Shown here piece after piece: positions 55,843-64,000 of a stretch of DNA of 64,000 nucleotides. The position numbers and the translations under genes are program-made. The notes below the pieces were generated by a model. The model had not been told where the DNA came from. It worked only from the letters and a program-made list of their open reading frames with translations, and searched no databases. Source of the DNA: Streptomyces sp. NBC_00162 (lineage in GTDB: Bacteria; Actinomycetota; Actinomycetes; Streptomycetales; Streptomycetaceae); assembly GCF_024611995.1 (NCBI RefSeq), contig NZ_CP102509.1, positions 2,294,001-2,358,000 of the forward strand. Reading direction: 5' to 3'. Every line of letters begins with the position of its first letter. Within the stretch, counting starts at the first letter, position 1.

Positions 55843-57330
55843 TCACGGGTAGCGGCGCGGCGTCCACGTGATCCTCGACCCGTCGGCCCGCTCGGTGACC
55901 TGGGTCTGCGAGGAGCCGATCAGCAGGATCGTGCGCATGTCCACCTCGGACGGCTCCAGTTCGCCCAGCGTGACGATCCGTACCGACTGCTCCGGTCCGC
56001 CCACGTCGCGGGCGACGACCACCGGGGTCTCGGGCGAGCGCAGCTCCAGCAGCAGCTCCCGGGCCTGGGCCACCTGCCAGGTCCGGCTGCGCGAGCCCGG
56101 GTTGTACAGGGCGAGCACCAGGTCCGCCGAGGCGGCCGCGCGCAGCCGCTCCGCGATGACCTCCCAGGACTTGAGCCGGTCCGAGAGGGAGATGGTGGCG
56201 TAGTCGTGGCCGAGCGGGGCGCCGGCCGCGGCGGCCGCCGCGTTGGCCGCGGTCACCCCCGGCAGGACCCGTACGGGCACGTCCTTGTACTCCGCCTGCC
56301 CGGCGACCTCCAGCACCGCCGTGGCCATGGCGAAGACCCCGGGGTCACCGCCGGACACCACGGCCACCCGCTGTCCGCGCCGGGCGAGGTCGAGGGCGAA
56401 CTCGGCGCGCTCGGACTCCACCTTGTTGTCGGAGCCGTGCCGGATCTGGCCCGGCCTGGCGGGGACCCGGTCCAGGTAGGTGGTGTACCCGACCAGCACC
56501 TCGGCGTCGGCCAGCGCCCGCCGGGTCTCGGGGGTCAGCCACAACGGCCCGGCGGGGCCGGTTCCGACGACCGCGACCTCGCCGGGACCGGACGGCACGC
56601 TGCCCGGGTTGCCGATGCGGCTGGGCACGACGGCGACGGCGAAGTACGGCACGGACTCCGGGTCGGTGTCCGCCAGCACGCCGGTGCGCTCCCCGGCCAT
56701 GGTGGCGCGCTCCACGTAGCGGGCCTCGGCGAGCCGGCCGCTCTTCTCCATCGCCCCGCGCACGGCGGGGAAGGTCCGGCCGAGCTTCATCACGACGGCC
56801 GAGTCGGTGGCCGCCAGGCGGGCGGTCAGTTCCTCCTCCGGCAGGGTGCCGGGGAGGATGGTCAGGACCTCCTCGCCCTCCACGAGCGGGGTACCGAGGC
56901 GGGCGGCGGCGGCGCTCACGGAGGTGACGCCGGGGATCACCTCGGTCTCGTACCGGACCGCGAGGCGCTTGTGCATGTGCATGTACGAGCTGTAGAAGAG
57001 CGGATCGCCCTCCGCGAGCACGGCTACGGTCCGGCCGGCGTCGAGGTGGACGGCCAGGCGGGCCGCGGCGGACTCGTAGAACTCCTCCATCGCGCCCTGG
57101 TAGCCGCCGGGGTGGTCGGTGGTCTCGGTGGTGACCGGGTAGACCAGCGGCTCCTCGATGTGGTCGGCGCGCAGGTGCTTCTCGGCGATCGAGCGGGCGA
57201 TGGACCGCCCGTGGCGGGCGCTGTGGTAGGCGACGACATCGGCCTCGCCGATCACCTCGACGGCGCGCAGCGTCATCAGATTCGGATCACCGGGCCCGAG
57301 CCCGACCCCGTAAAGACGTCCGCTGCTCAT
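55843..57330 (-). CDS. cobIJ: CobI-CobJ fusion: precorrin-2 C20-methyltransferase / precorrin-3B C17-methyltransferase
   Basis: A 495-aa bifunctional enzyme. The CobI half (about 1-240) has [20 protein letters not shown] and [14 protein letters not shown]. The CobJ half (about 248-490) has [32 protein letters not shown] and NPGSRSR. These halves add methyl groups at C20 and C17, the latter with ring contraction after CobG action. This fusion is usual in actinobacteria. Its start overlaps the cobH stop by 4 nt (ATGA), so cobG, cobH and cobIJ form one coupled operon. Confidence 0.95.
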   Translation of the reverse strand: MSSGRLYGVGLGPGDPNLMTLRAVEVIGEADVVAYHSARHGRSIARSIAEKHLRADHIEEPLVYPVTTETTDHPGGYQGAMEEFYESAAARLAVHLDAGRTVAVLAEGDPLFYSSYMHMHKRLAVRYETEVIPGVTSVSAAAARLGTPLVEGEEVLTILPGTLPEEELTARLAATDSAVVMKLGRTFPAVRGAMEKSGRLAEARYVERATMAGERTGVLADTDPESVPYFAVAVVPSRIGNPGSVPSGPGEVAVVGTGPAGPLWLTPETRRALADAEVLVGYTTYLDRVPARPGQIRHGSDNKVESERAEFALDLARRGQRVAVVSGGDPGVFAMATAVLEVAGQAEYKDVPVRVLPGVTAANAAAAAAGAPLGHDYATISLSDRLKSWEVIAERLRAAASADLVLALYNPGSRSRTWQVAQARELLLELRSPETPVVVARDVGGPEQSVRIVTLGELEPSEVDMRTILLIGSSQTQVTERADGSRITWTPRRYP

Positions 57331-57974
57331 TCGGCCACGCTCGCAATGGCGTTGATCGCGGCGGCGGCGATGGCGCTGCCGCCGCGCCGGCCGCGCACGA
57401 TCAGGTGGTCGAGCCCGGAGGGGTGCGCCGCGAGGGCGTCCTTGGACTCGGCGGCCCCGATGAAGCCGACGGGCACGCCGATGACGGCGGCCGGGCGCGG
57501 AGCGCCCTCCTCGATCATCTCGAGCAGCCGGAACAGCGCGGTGGGCGCGTTGCCGACGGCAATCACGGATCCCTCCAACAGGCCCCGGTCGCGCCAGACT
57601 TCAAGCGCGGCGGCGCTGCGCGTGGTACCCATCTTCGCGGCGAGCTCCGGCACGGCCGGGTCGGAAAGAGTACAGATCACTTCGTTGTCGGCGGGCAGCC
57701 GCTTGCGGGTGACCCCGCTGGCGACCATCTGCACGTCGCACAGGATCGGCGCACCGGCGGTGAGCGCGGCGCGCGCCCGCAGCACCACCTCGGGCGTGTA
57801 CCCCAGGTCCTTGGGGAGGTCGGTCATTCCGCAGGCGTGAATCATGCGCACCGCGACCTGGGCGACGGAGGCGGGCAGCCCGGAGAGGTCCGCCTCGGCG
57901 CGGATCGTGGCAAAGGACTGGCGGTAGATCGCGGCGCCGTCCTTCTCGTACTCAAACACGGTGTACTCGCTCAT
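57327..57974 (-). CDS. cobH: CobH, precorrin-8X methylmutase
   Basis: A 215-aa enzyme that moves the C11 methyl group to C12 to give hydrogenobyrinic acid. The proton-donor histidine is H46 in [35 protein letters not shown] and [13 protein letters not shown] are strongly conserved family blocks. Overlaps cobG by 4 nt at its start and cobIJ by 4 nt at its end. Confidence 0.95.
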   Translation of the reverse strand: MSEYTVFEYEKDGAAIYRQSFATIRAEADLSGLPASVAQVAVRMIHACGMTDLPKDLGYTPEVVLRARAALTAGAPILCDVQMVASGVTRKRLPADNEVICTLSDPAVPELAAKMGTTRSAAALEVWRDRGLLEGSVIAVGNAPTALFRLLEMIEEGAPRPAAVIGVPVGFIGAAESKDALAAHPSGLDHLIVRGRRGGSAIAAAAINAIASVAE

Positions 57975-59206
57975 TTCTTCACTACGTCGGGATCGGTGCG
58001 GGCGTCCGCGAGGACCGCGGCAAGTTCGTTGGCCGGTACGTCGTGCCGTGCGGGCCGGCCGGGGGCGGTGACCCGGTACCCGCCCGGAGCCGCCACCACG
58101 TCCACCCAGGCGGCGCCGCGCGGATGCCCGCAGCGGCGTTCACAGCCGGACCAGTGGACGGGCAGCGCGCCCCGCGAGGCCGTCTGTACGACGACGGCTC
58201 GCGCGTCGGCGCGCACGTCCGCGAGGGATTTCGCACAACCGGGCTTCCCCGTACAGGCGGTGACGGACAGCCAGGGATCGTCGGGGTCGGTGACGAGTCC
58301 GGCGTCTACGACCGGGGCGCCGGTGACGACGATGCTGCGCCAGGGGGTGATCCGCCACTCGCCGGACAGCGTCCGCCATTGGGCGGTGGTGAGCCGGCCG
58401 AGGGGGATCAGTACGCACAGCGCGTCCGCGTGCACCCCGGGCGCGGGCGGCGGCGCGTACGGGCGGGGCGCGTCGGCGACGTACCGCGCGGGAATCCCGG
58501 AGGCGGCGAGCCGGCGAGCGAACTCGGCCGCGTCCAGGGAGTGTTCGGCGGGCAGCTCGGCGACGCGCCAGGCGCGGGTACCGGCGGCCGCGACGGCGTC
58601 GAGGAAGTGGTGGGCGGCCGCCAGGGCAGCCCTGGGCGCGTCTCCGTCCGAGACCTCGACGGCGTCGCGGGCCGCGCCGAGGCGCAGCAGCGTACGGCCG
58701 CCCGCGTCCGGGCCGAGCAGGGTGATGTCGGGATCGAGCGCGGCCACGTCCCCGCGCCCGTCGTCGACGGCGAACAGGAACCGCCCGGACAGAGCGGCGG
58801 CCCTCGGGTCTGCACAGAGCAGCGCGTCCAGCGCGCGCACCGGACCCGGGTCGGCGAGCGGGGTCGCGACGATGTTCCGCACCCGCTCATGCGATGGGGC
58901 GGGGAGCAGCCCGGCCCCGTCCAGCAGCTCGGCGAGCCCGGCACCGCACCCGTCGCCCAGCCCCCGCAGCTGCACGTTCCCGCGCGAGGTGAGCTCCAGG
59001 TGTCCGTCCCCGAACCGGTCGGCGGCCAGCGCCAGCGCGGCGGCCTGCGGAGCACTGAGCAGCCCGCCGGGGATCCGTACGCGGGCCAGGAACCCGTCGT
59101 CGGCCGCGTGCAGCCGCAGCGCACCGGGGCAGGCGTCACCGCGCTCCCGTATGACGGGTTCGTCCCGCGATGCGGCGGCAGGGGGCTGTGACATGGCGGC
59201 GAGCAT
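57971..59206 (-). CDS. cobG: CobG, precorrin-3B synthase (monooxygenase)
   Basis: A 411-aa iron-sulfur protein related to nitrite/sulfite reductases. It hydroxylates precorrin-3A at C20 and forms a lactone using oxygen, so its presence marks the aerobic route. The [4Fe-4S] ligands are visible as CTGKPGC followed by [18 protein letters not shown] is the usual ferredoxin-like half-domain signature. The start is uncertain: ATG at 59206 and ATG at 59194 are both possible and neither has a strong ribosome-binding site. In-frame codons further upstream run through tandem repeats and are unlikely to be coding. Confidence 0.9.
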   Translation of the reverse strand: MLAAMSQPPAAASRDEPVIRERGDACPGALRLHAADDGFLARVRIPGGLLSAPQAAALALAADRFGDGHLELTSRGNVQLRGLGDGCGAGLAELLDGAGLLPAPSHERVRNIVATPLADPGPVRALDALLCADPRAAALSGRFLFAVDDGRGDVAALDPDITLLGPDAGGRTLLRLGAARDAVEVSDGDAPRAALAAAHHFLDAVAAAGTRAWRVAELPAEHSLDAAEFARRLAASGIPARYVADAPRPYAPPPAPGVHADALCVLIPLGRLTTAQWRTLSGEWRITPWRSIVVTGAPVVDAGLVTDPDDPWLSVTACTGKPGCAKSLADVRADARAVVVQTASRGALPVHWSGCERRCGHPRGAAWVDVVAAPGGYRVTAPGRPARHDVPANELAAVLADARTDPDVVKK

Positions 59207-59267
59207 ACCCACGATTCCCCGCCCCGGACCTGTGTCCGTCACCACCCCACCCCCTCCGACCAGCCCC

Positions 59268-59316
59268 ATCACCCCCGCCGGACCCATCAGCCCCGCCGGA
59301 CCCGATCAGCCCCGCC
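59268..59316. repeat. 18-bp tandem repeat upstream of cobG
   Basis: Two full units and a partial third of ATCAGCCCCGCCGGACCC (first unit with one mismatch) run directly into the 32-bp palindromic repeat. It lies in the divergent cobG-cobN spacer. No function evident. Confidence 0.65.
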
Positions 59317-59347
59317 TGGGGGTCCCCCCGGACGGAGTCTGGGGGAG
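59316..59347. repeat. 32-bp GC-rich palindromic repeat, copy 3
   Basis: Identical to the copy inside the PLC pseudogene. Here it continues into TTTGAGGCGCGGGGTCCGGG, a sequence I also recall as a common companion of this repeat in Streptomyces. This intergenic copy shows the natural context and boundary of the element. Confidence 0.85.
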
Positions 59348-59495
59348 TTTGAGGCGCGGGGTCCGGGGCAGAGCCCCCGCAACGGCGCCGCACCCGGCCA
59401 ACCCACCCCGGGGGCCCGGGGCCAGAGTCCCGCCAACCCGCCGCACCAGCGCAAACCCGACCACCCCCGGCCTCCCGGCAAGGGCCCCGGCCCCC

Positions 59496-59501
59496 TAGGA
59501 T
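59496..59501 (+). promoter_or_regulatory. Possible -10 box for the cobN transcript
   Basis: TAGGAT stands about 35 nt before the first conserved part of the riboswitch, at the right place for a vegetative sigma-factor promoter. No convincing -35 box is seen in the GC-rich sequence before it. Confidence 0.4.
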
Positions 59502-59535
59502 GACCATCGGCGGCGCCACACGGCCCGCCATCGCC

Positions 59536-59647
59536 GAGGACGGCGACATGGGAGGAAGCCCGGTGCGATTCCGGCGCGGTCCCGCCACTGTGAACCCCGC
59601 GGAGCGACCCCCGCGACCGGGGTGAGTCAGGAACTCCCGTCGTCCTC
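59536..59647 (+). promoter_or_regulatory. Cobalamin (adenosylcobalamin) riboswitch controlling cobN
   Basis: The conserved B12-box elements are all present in order: GGAAGCCCGGTG, then GATTCC, GCGGTCCCGCCACTGTGA and GAGTCAGGAAC. GAGGACG (59536-59542) can pair with CGTCCTC (59641-59647) as the closing P1 stem. The downstream stretch to the ATG holds the GAGGAAGG ribosome-binding site beside GCCCGGGGCG/CGGAAACCCCG, which can fold over it. Repression of translation when B12 is abundant is therefore likely. The element may begin a few bases earlier than given. Confidence 0.93.
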
Positions 59648-59689
59648 ACTGCCCGGGGCGCGGAAACCCCGAGGAAGGCCTGCCGCCGC

Positions 59690-62600
59690 ATGATCTTGCT
59701 GCTGTCGACGTCCGACACCGATCTGCTCAGCGCTCGCGCCGCGACCACGGCGGACGGCCCCGTCCCCTACCGGTTCGCGAACCCCTCCCGCCTTCCCCTC
59801 GAAGACCTCCCCGGCCTCCTCGACGGCGTCGACCTGGTCGTCGTACGCCTCCTCGGCGGCCTCCGCGCCTGGCAGGAGGGCCTCGACCTCCTCCTCGCTC
59901 CCGGCCAGACCCGCCCGGTCGTGGTCCTGACCGGCGAACAGGCCCCGGACGCCCAGCTGATGGAGGCCTCCACGGTGCCGATCGGCATCGCGGCCGAGGC
60001 CCACGGCTACCTCGCGCACGGCGGCCCCGCCAACCTCGACCAGCTGGCCCGCTTCCTCTCCGACACGGTCCTCCTCACCGGCCACGGCTTCGAGCCGCCC
60101 GCCGCCTCCCCCACCTGGGGCCCCCTGGAGCGCACCGCGCGGCAGGCCGCCGGCCCCCAGGTGGCCGTGCTCTACTACCGCGCCCACCAGATGAGCGGCA
60201 ACACCGCCTTCGTGCACGCCCTGTGCGAGGCCATCGAGGCGCACGGAGCCCAGCCGCTCCCCCTGTACGTCTCCTCCCTCCGCACGCCGGAGCCGGAGCT
60301 GCTCGCCGAGCTGACGGGCGTCGACGCGGTCATCACCACGGTCCTCGCGGCCGGCGGCACCCGCCCCGCCACCGCCTCCGCCGGCGGTGACGACGAGTCC
60401 TGGGACGCGGGCGCGCTCGCCTCGCTCGGCGTGCCGATCCTCCAGGCCCTCTGCCTGACCGGTTCCCGGTCCACCTGGGAGGAGAACGACGAGGGTCTGT
60501 CCCCCCTCGACGCCGCCACCCAGGTCGCCGTGCCGGAGTTCGACGGCCGCCTGATCACCGTCCCGTTCTCCTTCAAGGAGCTCGACGAGGACGGCCTGCC
60601 CGCCTATGTGGCCGACCCCGAGCGGGCCGCCCGGGTCGCGGGGATCGCCGTACGCCACGCCCGCCTCCGCCACATCGAGCGCCGCGACAAGAAGGTCGCC
60701 CTCGTCCTCTCCGCGTACCCCACCAAGCACTCCCGCATCGGCAACGCGGTCGGCCTGGACACCCCGGCCAGCGCCGTCGAACTGCTGCGGACGCTGATCG
60801 CGGGCGGCTACGACTTCGGCCCCGTCGCCGAGATCCCCGGCCTCGTCTCCGGTGACGGTGACGAGCTGATCCGCGCCCTGATCGAGGCCGGCGGCCACGA
60901 CCAGGACTGGCTCACCGAGGAGCAGCTGGCCCGCAACCCGGTCCGCATCCCGGCCGCGGACTACAAGCGCTGGTTCGCCGAGCTCCCCGCCGAACTCCGT
61001 TCGAGCGTCGAGGAACACTGGGGCGAGGCCCCCGGCAACATGTTCGTCGACAAGTCCTCCAACCCGGAGGGCGACATCGTCCTGGCGGCCCTGCGCCGCG
61101 GGAACCTCCTCATCCTCATCCAGCCGCCGCGCGGCTTCGGCGAGAACCCGATCGCGATCTACCACGACCCGGACCTGCCGCCCTCGCACCACTACCTGGC
61201 CGCGTACCGCTGGATCCAGGCGCGCGCGCAGGACGGCGGCTTCGGCGCCGACGCGATGATCCACCTGGGCAAGCACGGCAACCTGGAGTGGCTGCCCGGC
61301 AAGAACGCGGGCCTGTCCGCGTCCTGCGCCCCGGACGCCGCCCTCGGCGACCTCCCCCTGATCTACCCCTTCCTGGTCAACGACCCGGGCGAGGGCACCC
61401 AGGCCAAGCGCCGCGTGCACGCCACCCTGGTCGACCACCTGGTGCCGCCGATGGCGCGCGCGGAGTCGTACGGCGACATCGCCCGCCTGGAACAGCACCT
61501 GGACGAGTACGCGCAGATCTCCGCGATGGACCCTGCCAAGCTCCCGGCGATCCGCGCCCAGATCTGGACCCTGATCCAGGCGGCGAAGCTCGACCACGAC
61601 CTGGGCCTCGAAGAGCGCCCGGACGACGAGGGCTTCGACGACTTCCTCCTCCACGTCGACGGCTGGCTGTGCGAGGTCAAGGACGCCCAGATCCGCGACG
61701 GCCTGCACGTCCTGGGCGGCGCTCCGACCGGCGCGGCCCGCGTGAACCTGGTCCTCGCGATCCTGCGCGCCCGGCAGATCTGGGGCGGTACGACGGCCCT
61801 GCCGGGCCTGCGCGAGGCGCTGGGCCTGGACGAGTCGGCGGCCACCCGTACCTCGGCGGACGCCGTGGAGGAGCAGGCCCGCGCCCTGGTCCAGGCGATG
61901 GAGGACGCCGACTGGTCCCCCGACGCGGTGGCCGCGGTCGCGGCGGCCCACTCGCCGGAGGTCTCGGCGGTCCTGTCCTTCGCCGCCCGCGAGGTCGTCC
62001 CCCGGCTGGCCGGCACCACGGACGAGATCGCCCACGTCGTCTCGGCCCTGGACGGCTCGTTCATCCCGGCCGGCCCGTCCGGCTCGCCGCTCCGCGGCCT
62101 GGTCAACGTCCTCCCGACCGGCCGCAACTTCTACTCGGTGGACCCCAAGGCCGTCCCCTCCCGCCTCGCGTGGGAAACGGGCCAGGCCCTGGCCGAGTCC
62201 CTCCTCACCCGCTACCGCACGGACAACGGCGAATGGCCGGCGTCGGTCGGCCTCTCCCTCTGGGGCACGAGCGCGATGCGCACGTCGGGCGACGACGTGG
62301 CCGAAGCCCTCTCCCTCCTGGGCATCCGCCCGGTCTGGGACGAGGCCTCGCGCCGCGTGACCGGCCTGGAACCCATCCCCCTCGCCGAACTCGGCCGCCC
62401 CCGCATCGACGTCACCCTGCGCATCTCGGGCTTCTTCCGCGACGCGTTCCCCCACGTCATCGGCCTCCTGGACGACGCGGTCCGGCTGGCAGCGTCGTTG
62501 GACGAACCGGCGGATCAGAACTTCATCCGGGCGCACGCCCAGGCAGACCTGTCCGTCCATGGCGACGAACGCCGCGCGACGACCCGCATCTTCGGCTCGC

Positions 62601-63307
62601 GCCCGGGCACGTACGGGGCCGGCATCCTCCAGCTGATCGACTCCCGCGACTGGCGTACGGACGCCGACCTCGCGGAGGTCTACACGGTCTGGGGCGGGTA
62701 CGCGTACGGCCGCGGCCTGGAGGGCCGCCCGGCCCGCGACGAAATGGAAACGGCCTACAAGCGCATCACGGTCGCCGCGAAGAACACGGACACCCGCGAG
62801 CACGACATCGCGGACTCGGACGACTACTTCCAGTACCACGGCGGCATGGTGGCCACGGTCCGCGCCCTGCGCGGCACGGCCCCGGAGGCGTACATCGGCG
62901 ACTCCACCCGCCCGGAAACGGTCAAGACCCGCACCCTGGTGGAGGAAACCTCTCGCGTCTTCCGCGCCCGCGTGGTGAACCCCAAGTGGATCGAGGCGAT
63001 GCGCCGCCACGGCTACAAGGGCGCCTTCGAACTCGCCGCGACGGTCGACTACCTCTTCGGCTACGACGCCACGACGGGCGTGATCGCGGACTGGATGTAC
63101 GACAAGCTCACGGAAACGTACGTCCTGGACCCGACCAACCGCGCCTTCCTGGAGGAGGCCAACCCCTGGGCCCTGCACGGCATCGCGGAACGCCTCCTGG
63201 AGGCCGAGTCCCGCGGCATGTGGGAAAAGCCGGACCCCCAGATCCTCGAATCCCTCCGCCAGGTCTACCTGGACACGGAAGGCAACCTGGAAGGCGAATC
63301 CGACTAA
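59690..63307 (+). CDS. cobN: CobN, cobaltochelatase large subunit
   Basis: A 1205-aa protein of the CobN/BchH family, which binds hydrogenobyrinic acid a,c-diamide and receives Co2+ in the aerobic pathway, working with an ATPase pair (CobS/CobT or ChlI/ChlD-like) not encoded here. Family blocks include QMSGNTAFVHALCEAIEAHG, LSAYPTKHSRIGNAVGLDTP, HLGKHGNLEWLPGKNAGLS starting at residue 524, and GFFRDAFPHVIGLLDDAV. Full length for the family and no break. ATG at 59690 follows GAGGAAGG. A cobalamin riboswitch precedes it and a T-run terminator follows it, so it is probably a single-gene unit under B12 feedback. Confidence 0.97.
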   Translation: MILLLSTSDTDLLSARAATTADGPVPYRFANPSRLPLEDLPGLLDGVDLVVVRLLGGLRAWQEGLDLLLAPGQTRPVVVLTGEQAPDAQLMEASTVPIGIAAEAHGYLAHGGPANLDQLARFLSDTVLLTGHGFEPPAASPTWGPLERTARQAAGPQVAVLYYRAHQMSGNTAFVHALCEAIEAHGAQPLPLYVSSLRTPEPELLAELTGVDAVITTVLAAGGTRPATASAGGDDESWDAGALASLGVPILQALCLTGSRSTWEENDEGLSPLDAATQVAVPEFDGRLITVPFSFKELDEDGLPAYVADPERAARVAGIAVRHARLRHIERRDKKVALVLSAYPTKHSRIGNAVGLDTPASAVELLRTLIAGGYDFGPVAEIPGLVSGDGDELIRALIEAGGHDQDWLTEEQLARNPVRIPAADYKRWFAELPAELRSSVEEHWGEAPGNMFVDKSSNPEGDIVLAALRRGNLLILIQPPRGFGENPIAIYHDPDLPPSHHYLAAYRWIQARAQDGGFGADAMIHLGKHGNLEWLPGKNAGLSASCAPDAALGDLPLIYPFLVNDPGEGTQAKRRVHATLVDHLVPPMARAESYGDIARLEQHLDEYAQISAMDPAKLPAIRAQIWTLIQAAKLDHDLGLEERPDDEGFDDFLLHVDGWLCEVKDAQIRDGLHVLGGAPTGAARVNLVLAILRARQIWGGTTALPGLREALGLDESAATRTSADAVEEQARALVQAMEDADWSPDAVAAVAAAHSPEVSAVLSFAAREVVPRLAGTTDEIAHVVSALDGSFIPAGPSGSPLRGLVNVLPTGRNFYSVDPKAVPSRLAWETGQALAESLLTRYRTDNGEWPASVGLSLWGTSAMRTSGDDVAEALSLLGIRPVWDEASRRVTGLEPIPLAELGRPRIDVTLRISGFFRDAFPHVIGLLDDAVRLAASLDEPADQNFIRAHAQADLSVHGDERRATTRIFGSRPGTYGAGILQLIDSRDWRTDADLAEVYTVWGGYAYGRGLEGRPARDEMETAYKRITVAAKNTDTREHDIADSDDYFQYHGGMVATVRALRGTAPEAYIGDSTRPETVKTRTLVEETSRVFRARVVNPKWIEAMRRHGYKGAFELAATVDYLFGYDATTGVIADWMYDKLTETYVLDPTNRAFLEEANPWALHGIAERLLEAESRGMWEKPDPQILESLRQVYLDTEGNLEGESD

Positions 63308-63336
63308 AGGGCACAGACCTTAACCTCGGACACGCA

Positions 63337-63381
63337 GGCCGTCCTCCTCGCCCACTGAAAGGGCGAGGAGGGCGGCCTTTT
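63337..63381 (+). terminator. Intrinsic terminator of cobN
   Basis: A 17-bp stem (63337-63353 with 63361-63377, one G-U pair), loop ACTGAAA, then TTTT. It begins 30 nt after the cobN stop. Confidence 0.9.
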
Positions 63382-63698
63382 CGCGGGCGGAGGCGAGGAC
63401 GTGGTGGGTGCCGTCCGCCGGGCACAGGCACAGGCACGGGCCGGGTTCCCCGGCGGGGGCCGGTCCGGCGGAGTACGCGGCACCGTGCGCACGGTCCGCG
63501 CAATCCCTCGAAGGGGGTCATGCTCACCTCCGAGTGGTTCGAACGCCGCGTCACGGCGCGCCCTCCGCCCGCCCCTTGGGCTCCGCGCGCGCACCGGAAC
63601 TCTGTGCGGGCGTTCGCCCCCGCGGGCCCGTTACGCGCCTCTGAGCAGCCACGTTCTTGCGGTCGTCAGTTCGCGGCCGCGGCACCTCGGGAGGAATC
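63382..63698. other. Intergenic region upstream of the right-edge gene
   Basis: About 317 bases with no gene I can support. A 96-codon open frame from ATG 63520 is arginine- and proline-rich and reads like chance coding in GC-rich DNA. The promoter of the right-edge gene should lie here, but I cannot place its boxes. GGTTCGAAC at 63527 resembles a tRNA T-loop, yet no acceptor or anticodon arms surround it. Confidence 0.4.
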
Positions 63699-63761
63699 TT
63701 GCGATCCGTGCACGTTCATGTGGCGTTCGACCCGGCAGCGGGCGGGGGTGGCCGCGGATGA
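63699..63761 (+). CDS. Putative 20-codon leader ORF coupled to the next gene
   Basis: TTG at 63699, four bases after GGGAGGA, opens a 20-codon frame (RSVHVHVAFDPAAGGGGRG after the first residue). Its TGA overlaps the ATG of the next gene (ATGA). The strong ribosome-binding site and stop/start overlap suggest translational coupling. The next gene has no obvious ribosome-binding site of its own. The peptide matches no family I know, and it could be chance. Confidence 0.4.
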   Translation: MRSVHVHVAFDPAAGGGGRG

Positions 63762-64000
63762 GGCTTCTCAAGCGGCCCGCTCCCGCCGACCCGGCCGTCT
63801 CCGAGAGTGAGCGCCGGCTCTTCGGCGGCCCCCTGCGCTACGACGCCGGCTGGGCCAACCACGACTACGCCCGGCTGGAAGGCCGGCTCCTGACCACCCT
63901 GCGCTCCATGCCCCGGATGGCCGGCGGAACGCTCCGGCTCGCCTGGGACACCGACCGGCGCGCCCTGCTCACCGTCGCCTTCGCCGAGGCCGGGCAGGGG
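63758..64000 (+). CDS. N-terminus of a probable ABC-type multidrug exporter (partial, runs off right edge)
   Basis: Only 81 residues are present. A basic start (MRLLKRPAPADPAV), a hydrophilic stretch with LFGGPLRYDAGW and a segment reading DTDRRALLTVAFAEAGQG resemble, as I remember it, the region just before the first membrane helix of Streptomyces ABC transporters that carry their own ATPase domain. Neither membrane helices nor Walker motifs are within the window, so the assignment is tentative. ATG at 63758 overlaps the stop of a short upstream frame. Confidence 0.45.
   Translation, partial: MRLLKRPAPADPAVSESERRLFGGPLRYDAGWANHDYARLEGRLLTTLRSMPRMAGGTLRLAWDTDRRALLTVAFAEAGQG

Noticed and set aside
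63520..63540. tRNA gene suggested by GGTTCGAAC
   Set aside because: Only a T-loop-like string is present; there is no acceptor stem, anticodon arm or D arm around it.
63520..63810. A 96-codon ORF after the cobN terminator
   Set aside because: Composition is Arg/Pro/Ala-rich with no motif, and it overlaps the start of the better-supported right-edge gene.

Overview
The window is high-GC actinobacterial DNA, almost certainly Streptomyces. Supporting signs are the strong third-position G/C bias, frequent GTG starts, a giant modular type I polyketide synthase (PKS), AccB/AccE-type acyl-CoA carboxylase subunits, a fused CobI-CobJ, and a short GC-rich palindromic repeat that I recognise from Streptomyces genomes.

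Positions 1-36711 (minus strand) hold the start of a modular PKS assembly line that runs off the left edge. In translation order it comprises: a 5445-aa protein with a stand-alone loading ACP followed by three KS-AT-DH-KR-ACP modules; a 3462-aa protein with two more KS-AT-DH-KR-ACP modules; a KS-AT-ACP protein; a KS-AT-KR-ACP protein; and the N-terminal KS of a further protein. All seven complete AT domains carry malonyl-type motifs. Head and tail docking segments support this order. By collinearity the nascent chain is an acyl starter carrying up to five conjugated double bonds, then a ketone, then an A-type hydroxyl. The starter is unknown because no loading AT, KSQ or ligase is visible. A strong intrinsic terminator lies between the second and third PKS genes.

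Positions 37039-39606 (plus strand, divergent) encode an acetyl-CoA-carboxylase-like carboxyltransferase beta subunit, a small epsilon subunit and a type II thioesterase. They look like precursor supply and editing for the PKS. A perfect 60-bp palindrome separates them from a convergent pyrroloquinoline quinone operon, pqqA-C-D-E-B (39674-42815, minus). PQQ genes are uncommon in Streptomyces, but I recall them inside the lankacidin cluster, so they may serve a tailoring enzyme outside this window.

Positions 43053-49384 look like ordinary chromosome: a voltage-gated ion channel, a phosphoinositide-phospholipase-C-like gene broken by a 32-bp repeat, a membrane-anchored trypsin-like protease, a TetR regulator, a convergent FAD monooxygenase and a short-chain dehydrogenase.

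Positions 49538-63307 hold aerobic cobalamin genes: cobL-cobM-cobK (plus), cobG-cobH-cobIJ (minus) and cobN (plus) behind a cobalamin riboswitch. Between the two cob operons lies a three-gene minus-strand island: a small membrane protein, a CHAT-like protein and a TPR protein. The last two look like one protein split by a -1 frameshift. The right end carries a terminator, a short coupled ORF and the start of a probable ABC transporter.
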